From NCBI RefSeq assembly GCF_965363235.1, contig NC_134850.1, forward strand, positions 37,382,602 to 37,446,601: 64,000 nucleotides of DNA, read 5' to 3'. The notes beneath the pieces are model-generated. The model was given only the letters and a program-made list of their open reading frames with translations. It had not been told where the DNA came from and searched no databases. The stretch comes from Mytilus galloprovincialis. Lineage: Eukaryota > Mollusca > Bivalvia > Mytilida > Mytilidae. Shown here piece by piece: positions 57,833-64,000 of this stretch. The stretch's first letter is position 1, and every line of letters starts with the position of its first letter. The translations under genes and the position numbers were made by a program.

Positions 57833-58539
57833 CTGAAAAAAGGAAATAAACATTCGTATCTCGATTTTTTAACAATAATGTTTATCATAGAGAGCGTAAA
57901 CGTATTTGTTCTTCAATTACGATAGAAAAAAAATCACTTCATAGTAAGTAATTATTAAAAACTGGAATTAAGGTCATACAAATTGGGGGACAAATCTTTT
58001 CACTCTCAATAAAAAAAACATTTACGAAAAAAAAGGATCCAGGTTATGCAGAAAATTTCTTCTGTATTTTTTCCTCTGGAGATTTGTAAAAAATATTTTT
58101 TGGTTCATCTATTTTCATTCATAAGTGCGTGTACCAAGCCAGAACTATGAGCGGAAATAGCCACTAATAATGAGCAGCTTTTCAAAAGATTTAAATGTAC
58201 ATATTCTTTAAACTGTCAAAACAAATAGAATCCTCAAAATGATGATATGTATCGTATTATATGAAAATAATAGTTTAGCTCATTATTGAAAGCCAGATGG
58301 TGGCACATCCGAAACGTTTGTCTGGATTCACTTTCATCAGGACACTCAAACCTGAAAATTAGTTAATTTATCAACGAAGAATTTATTGGAAAATATGATA
58401 TATACGTCATGTCAGTACTGAATATACTACTGAGCTGATAATACAACCGTGGAATAACAGTCCCACTATCAAAGTATCTACTTACTGCTAGTAAATGAAA
58501 TTTACACTTTATATATTGTATGTGTCTAACGTACAAAGT

Positions 58540-58625
58540 TAACAAAAATAGGCCAAAGTACGGCTTTCAACGTGGAACATTGGCTCCCAACGAACAATAA
58601 GCTATACAGAGTCCTTAAAGGTCCG
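58540..58625 (+). repeat. Fragment of the GAAGATG...GAGACAACTCTCC repeat family
   Basis: GGCCAAAGTACGGCTTTCAAC, GTGGAACATTGGCTCCCAAC and GAACAATAAGCTATA match the central part of 22262-22700. Confidence 0.6.
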
Positions 58626-59205
58626 TGTATATCTGCGTCCATTCGTTTTTCGTTTTGAAATATCATAAACAAAAAACAAAAAACGAAAGTGTTTTCATTT
58701 TTTGTTTTTGATTTCTTAAAAACCAAAATGAAAAACGAAAATGTTTTCGTTTTTCATTTTTGATTTCACAAAACAAAACTGAAAAACAAAAGTATTTTCA
58801 TTTTTCATTTTTGATTCTCAAAATCTAAAATCGAAAAATGAAAGTGTTTCCATTTTTCATTTTTGCTTGTATATCTGCGTCCATTCGTTTTTCGTTTTGA
58901 AATATCAAAAACAAAAAACAAAAAAACGAAAGTGTTTTCATTTTTCGTTTTTGATTTCATAAAAACCAAAATGAAAAACGAAAGTGTTTTCATTTTTCGT
59001 TTTTGATTTCTTAAAAATTAAAATGAAAAATAAAAGTGTTTTCGTTTTTCGTTTTTGATTTCACAAACAAAAAACGAAAAACAAAAGTATTTTCATTTTT
59101 AAATTTTGATTTCTCAAAAACTAAAATCGAAAAATGAAAGTGTTTTCATTTTTCATTTTTGATTTCACAAAAACAAAAAACGAAAAACGAAAGTGTATTT
59201 ATGTT
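58625..59205. repeat. A/T-rich palindromic satellite
   Basis: About ten imperfect units, each with GAAAAACGAAAGTGTTTTC and CATTTTTCGTTTTTGATTTC, which are inverted relative to one another so each unit can fold on itself. A larger block starting TGTATATCTGCGTCCATTCG repeats at about 58628 and 58869 (241 bp). Low-complexity frames here are not genes. Confidence 0.9.
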
Positions 59206-60039
59206 ATCTTTCCAACACAGTTTAATTGTCATTCAAAAAATGACAATGTTGTCATTTGTCATTCATTTAAAGGTCGTTAAAGTATACATGCACAGCGGTT
59301 GTCAGATCAATACTACTTTAATCGAAGATACTGTCGACGGATGCAAAAGGCTTTACGTTAGCAATCGGAACAATATGGATGCGTGAACTTTATTACTTTT
59401 AAGTTTAGAAAGGTCGATCCAAGATTATTAGAATTGATGACCAAGATCCATCTGCCAGTATTTTACGAACTACGAGGACGATAATGTATTTTGCTTGATT
59501 TAATTTTCAAAATTTCCGCAATTTCACAATTCAAACTGGGATATTAAATTGGTTTGTCATTAGGAGCCTATAAGGTATTAATTTTGCTTATTTGTGAAGA
59601 CTATAAGGTGACAATTAACTAGAGGTCGTTGATGGGGGATTATGAAATTGGGAATAGTGGACAAAAATATAAATAAAAGAGACAATGGACCAAGAAATAA
59701 ATAAAATAACTAGAATAATGGTGTTAAAATGTAATGATAAGAGAATAATTGTCAAAAAGTATAAAAAGTAGAGAAATATGGCATAAAATATCACATAATA
59801 CAGAAATTAAGAACCCCGAATCCAGACCATCATACTAGTTGCCTTAATGAACGTTAGTTTGTCTCTGGGAGATTGCTATTGGTTATCATATGGTTTCTTT
59901 TTATTTCTATGTCTATTAATTCAGAAGCATGCTTTCATTGTTTACCAACATTTTACATATCACATTATAAAAAAAAGACTATTATTTTGCAAACTACCAT
60001 AGATTTCCGGTAATTGTTCTGCATAGACCACACCACATT

Positions 60040-60510
60040 GGAGTCCCTGTAAATTTTTTTTCAAGTGGACCGCAGTTACCCACCCTACCCCATCATTACA
60101 TAAAAGTTAATAAACAAATGTCTACGGAAATACTTCTGTCCGAACAATGTGTAAAGGGGAGCTTGGTAGCTGATGTCTGCTGGAGAAAAAAATCAAGGTT
60201 GCTGTTTAGCTTATTTTTTTTCAAAGATAGGTCCAAAGTTGGGGTCGAACACCGAACCCCATCCTTATCGAAAATGTAATAAAAATTGTCCTCACTAGGT
60301 GCAAAGGGAAGCTGGGTAGCTGGGGTCTACAGTAGAAAAATCCAGGGTTTTGTTCTGCTTAGTTTTTTTTCTAAAGTAGGTCTAAAGTTGAGGTCGTATA
60401 CCCTACAAAAACCCTTACCAGACAGTTAATAAAAAAATTCTGCGGTAATACTTTTATCTGCTCTAGGTGAGAACGTAAGCTAGAGATCTAGGGCCTACTT
60501 GATCAAAATT
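60040..60510. repeat. Three degenerate tandem units of about 145-165 bp
   Basis: The block GGTGCAAAGGGAAGCTGGGTAG (here in short form) recurs around 60155, 60300 and 60466, each followed by CTGGGGTCTAC, TTAGTTTTTTTTC and AGGTC[C/T]AAAGTTG. Diverged, non-coding. Confidence 0.75.
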
Positions 60511-61467
60511 ACAAGTTAATTTATAGCACGGATCAATCTTTTTTAAGGTAATAAATAATTTACTTGCCCACCATACTTTGAATACAAAAAATAAATCTTT
60601 TGTCCAGTCATATTTAAGCGAAATCCACTAGTTCAGAGGTAGAATGTTTTGTAAAAACAGTTTTGTGTGGCAAAAAAAAAGTTAAAGCACGAGTGCAACT
60701 TTCTTTTCTTTTAATGCAGAATCATTATTACTTTTCATGAACTATTTGACAGGATGCCGATAATAAGGAAAGCTATTTCACCCAATAGTGCAATTTTGCC
60801 ATCATTAAAAAAAATCATAATTATTTACGATTCTATAAACACTCCAAGTGTTGACTATTTAAAATGTAAAGCGGGCAGTACGCTGTGTAATATATCGAAA
60901 GCGATTGATTTTGGCTTTATATAACTAATAATAACATAAGATGTATGTTTCATTATAAATCGTTATTCTGATTGGCTAACTGCACATCTCATGTTACATT
61001 ACACAACGAAAATCATTATTCATGATGACACGAGGTCCAACAATAAAGTGCAAAGGTGAATTTAATAAAAACTTGATAAAAATCGTGTTTTCATGATCCA
61101 AGCTATAAAACATGTAATTATAAATATTGAATGCTTCTTTTTGTTGCGTTGACCGTGCGTACATTTTCAGAATGAAGCGCTTCCGCTTTTCATACAAAAT
61201 CTATTTCGGTCATCGCTTTACACCTCAATGAAGTAACAAAAAAAAGCATTCAATTCTTAAATAAACCAGAAATGAAATTTTAAAATTCATTGAAAAGTGT
61301 CTTTGACTGCTTAATTATATTTTAAAAACTGATGATATAGTGGTTATATATTAATAAAAACATTTTAAGTACGTTTGAGTCTTATGCAATATTTGATTTT
61401 ATATATTTGAAAACTGACTGCTACCGACTGGTTGCTTGAGCCTGGTCTCACAAACTGCTCATTTTCA

Positions 61468-61721
61468 TTACAGCCGATTACATTGAGTGTGTAGACAAAG
61501 GTAATATCTTTGGATCGCTTGTTTGTTAGCTGAACTATGAAGTAACTAGGTAAGGTATACCACCCTCCTGTAGAAGGAGCCTAGTCCTACAAACAGATTG
61601 ATTGGTTATTTGTCGAACTAGTCTACTCTTAAAGGAGGGTAGTTTACCTAAGCTAATAATACAAGCAAGCTAACCAAGGATAGGCTACCTTTGCCTACAC
61701 ACTCAGTGCAATCGGCTGTAA
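61468..61721. mobile_element. Small fold-back MITE (254 bp)
   Basis: Ends TTACAGCCGATTACATTGAG and, reversed, TTACAGCCGATTGCACTGAG are inverted repeats. Pairing extends imperfectly through most of the element (ACCCTCCT and AGGAGGGT flank the loop). No target duplication is obvious. Confidence 0.75.
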
Positions 61722-62101
61722 CTTTTTTACATTACAGGTTGCAACACCTTGCCAAATCATTAGGTTCCAATAAATGTTTGGAAAATTTAGTTAATGTGCT
61801 TTCCCATAGGGTTTTATGCAGAACAATTACCGGAAATCTATTATGGAAACTTGCAAAAACAATATCAAAATCGAAATCTAAGTGAACAATGAAGTTACTC
61901 ACATTAAAAAAGGTTGAGACATTGAAGGCCAAATATTTTTTTATTCTTGCGTGTCTTATTATAATCAGACGGTAATTTTAGAGTTTACAAAGAAATTTAA
62001 TATTAAGACAAACATTAATGTCGAGTTTCATTGGTGAAATTAACACTACAATACAAATAAAGGATTCTCAAATGATCATGACTTTTGCTTGTAGTAAAAT
62101 G

Positions 62102-62102
<1 letters not shown>

Positions 62103-62155
<53 letters not shown>
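62103..62155. repeat. (CAAT)n microsatellite
   Basis: Thirteen tandem TCAA/CAAT tetranucleotides. Confidence 0.97.
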
Positions 62156-62156
<1 letters not shown>

Positions 62157-62194
62157 TATCAATTGATCAATCAATAAAATTGAGAATGGAAATA

Positions 62195-62880
62195 AAAAAT
62201 GTGTCAAAGAAACCACAATCAGCCTAACCAAAGAGCACAGCCGAAGGCCACCAATGAGTCTTCAACACAACGAGAAAATCCGGGCTTCAGCTGGTCTCTA
62301 AATAAAAATGTATACCAGTAATGTGAAAATGAACGTCACACTTAACTTAGACAAAAAAAAACATAAAAAAACTAACAAAGATCAGAGTCTACTGTCTTGG
62401 GACAGGCGCAAAAATACGGCGGGGCTAAACATGCTTTGTTAGATCTCAACCCTCCCGCTATACAATTATATCTAGCTCATGTAGAATAAACAAACACACA
62501 ACAATATGCACAGAGAAACTCAGTTTAAAAGAAATCCGAGTCCGATGACAAAATAGTAAACAAAAGAAACTACACAAAACGAATATGATTCATAAATTAA
62601 CAAAGAACTACTAGCAGTAACTGACATGCCAGCTCCAGACCCCAATCAAAAATATCGAAAGAATATATAGATATAAGAAGATGTGCATGGTATGAGTGCC
62701 AATGAGACAACTCTCCACCCAAGTCACAGTGTGTAGAAGGAAACTATTATAGGTTAAAGTACCCTCTTCAACACGAATCCTTGGCTCACACCGAATAGCA
62801 AGTTATAAGGATCCTCCAAAATGACTAGTGTAAAACGGGAAAACCAAAGGTCTAAACTCTATATATAACTAGAGGCTCTG
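62195..62880 (+). repeat. Interspersed repeat (GAAGATG...GAGACAACTCTCC family), two pieces
   Basis: 62200-62480 matches the downstream part (CAACCAATGAG, GTCTTGGGACAGGCGCA, GGCGGGGCTAAACATG) and 62665-62880 the upstream part (AAGAAGATGTGCATGG, GAGACAACTCTCCACCC, CACACCGAATAGCAAG). The two are out of the usual order, suggesting separate insertions. Confidence 0.65.
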
Positions 62881-63430
62881 AAGAGCCTGTGTCGCTCACC
62901 TTGGTCTATGTGTTTTTGGTGATGGTGATGTGTTCGTAGATCTTACTCTACAAAACATTGTTGATGCTTACAATTATCTCTATCTATAATGAACTTAGCC
63001 TAGTAGTTTCAGTGGAAAATATTTTGTAAAAATGTACAAAATTATGAAAATTGTTAAAAATTGACTATAAAGGGCAATTACACCTTAAGGGGTCAATTGA
63101 CCATTTTCGTCATGTTGACTTATTTGTAGGTCTTAGGTCCGTGTAACACTTATCAATTCAAAGTTTTAAAAAGTTTTGAAACTTTGGATTTTTGGAATTT
63201 TGATCAAAGTTTTAAAATATCAAAATTTCAAATTGTGTAAAAGTTTCCAAATTTTGAAATTTTAACCAAATTATTAAAATATTAAAATTCTAAATATCGT
63301 TTATAAATTTGATAGTTTACGAATTTGATCAAACTTTGAAAATATTAAACATAACGTGCAATTTTGATTATTTCACTTTTTGAAAGTTTGATTTTTTAAT
63401 TTTTGATTAAAATATCAAAAATAGAAAAGG
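62870..63430 (+). repeat. Common bivalve repeat followed by AT-rich short-period repeat
   Basis: 62875-63160 carries GAGCCTGTGTCGCTCACC, AATTGACTATAAAGGGCAA and AAGGGGTCAATTGACCATTT, which I recognise as abundant in bivalve transcripts and genomes. 63170-63430 is a loose array around TTTTGATCAAAGTTTTAAAATAT words. Confidence 0.65.
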
Positions 63431-63689
63431 GGCTAAAAGAGGGGTACCTGTAAACACTGATGTAAACACGACTCTGATAACAATAATTCTTAGTTATAAA
63501 TAAATAACACGAAACATATCAAATCATTTTTAATTACAAAATAAATACTGGAAAGAAGAAGCCCTTTTTTATATATATAAAACAAATTAGACATCACATT
63601 GGATAACAGTATCCTGAAATTTTAAGGTTGTGCATCTATCAAAAAAAATTTGTAGAACCTATTTAAACCGTAATTAAATAAGTTGATTT

Positions 63690-63964
63690 AAATCTCTTAT
63701 ATAAGGTTAGCGTTTGAGATAAATAATTCAGAGCTATTTGGTGTTCCCAGTGCCCAACATTTAAAAGTAACAGTGAAAACTGACCAACTCAAGAGTAAAC
63801 CAAATAGTATTATTCGCCTTTTTGACGTTCCTGATGAAGGTAGATCTAGAAAAAGCGCTTCGGTCGCATGCAACTTTAAACGTTTTGTTTTCTTTTTTGT
63901 CGATTGCACGACGATAATATATTGCCTTTTATGATTTACTTCAGTTCCAAGAAATAACACGGAA
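63690..63964. repeat. Interspersed repeat with CCTGATGAAGG and GCGCTTCGG blocks
   Basis: TTCCTGATGAAGGTAGATC, AAAAAGCGCTTCGGTCGCA and TTTTTGTCGATTGCACG resemble another common bivalve repeat. The minus 87-codon frame (63960-63697) lies within it and is not considered a gene. Confidence 0.45.
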
Positions 63965-64000
63965 GGAATACTTTTAAAATGTATAGCTTCGCAATGAACG

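Noticed and set aside
58280-58350. CCGAAACGTTTGTCTGG with a CTGATGA on the opposite strand
   Set aside because: The two halves of a hammerhead core are on different strands or in the wrong order, so no fold is possible.
63826-63872. CCTGATGAAGG...AGAAAAAGCGCTTCGGTC looked like another hammerhead ribozyme
   Set aside because: The stem II pairing is poor, GAAA is not placed to give a usable stem III, and no stem I partner was found. Kept as a repeat only.

Overview
The window is AT-rich, intron-bearing, repeat-dense animal DNA. It very probably comes from a marine mussel (Mytilidae, Mytilus-like). The evidence is a run of C1q-domain-containing (C1qDC) genes with tiny signal-peptide first exons, orphan rhodopsin-type GPCR paralogues, and several interspersed repeat families that I recognise as abundant in Mytilus sequence, including one carrying a hammerhead ribozyme core. 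No bacterial or organellar features are seen. All splice sites were read by eye.

Layout. 1-1.07 kb: last large exon of a GPCR on the minus strand, cut by the left edge. 1.35-4.88 kb: an old TIR-bounded DNA element with a decayed copy of a multicopy invertebrate protein, itself split by a hammerhead-ribozyme repeat. 7.2-9.5 kb: intact C1qDC gene A. 9.56-10.6 kb: non-autonomous element packed with 18-bp palindromes. About 11.6-20.7 kb and 23.0-30.8 kb: a segmental duplication. Its first copy holds the start of C1qDC gene B (exon 3 lies just outside at 21.2-21.7 kb) and two transposon insertions. Its second copy holds gene C (exons 1-2 only, no C1q head) and a Crypton-like tyrosine-recombinase insertion. 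32.8-33.6 kb: a second palindrome-array element. 34.2-37.3 kb: C1qDC gene D, with a broken exon 2. 37.65-38.3 kb: a minisatellite. 39.4-44.1 kb: intact C1qDC gene E (minus). 44.5-45.8 kb: Tc1-like element. 46.3-47.8 kb: piggyBac-like non-autonomous element. 50.05-50.95 kb: tandem array of about 362-bp units, each with a hammerhead site (retrozyme-like). 52.5-54.2 kb: short head-only C1qDC gene F (minus). 56.75-57.83 kb: a second GPCR paralogue (minus) with a suspect N-terminus. 58-64 kb: satellites, microsatellites and interspersed repeats, no gene.

How the genes relate. Genes A, B, D and E share one architecture: signal peptide plus a short segment ending L-x-R-L-G (exon 1, always 106 nt of coding sequence), a coiled-coil exon ending in a K-R-L-L-like motif, and a C1q head exon, all joined by phase-1 introns. 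They are secreted, probably oligomeric lectin-like proteins of the expanded bivalve C1qDC family, usually interpreted as innate-immune recognition molecules. The locus grew by tandem and partial duplication: headless gene C, three C1q-exon fossils and frameshifted gene D show gain and loss in progress. The most interesting non-genic content is the set of hammerhead-bearing repeats and the palindrome-array transposons.
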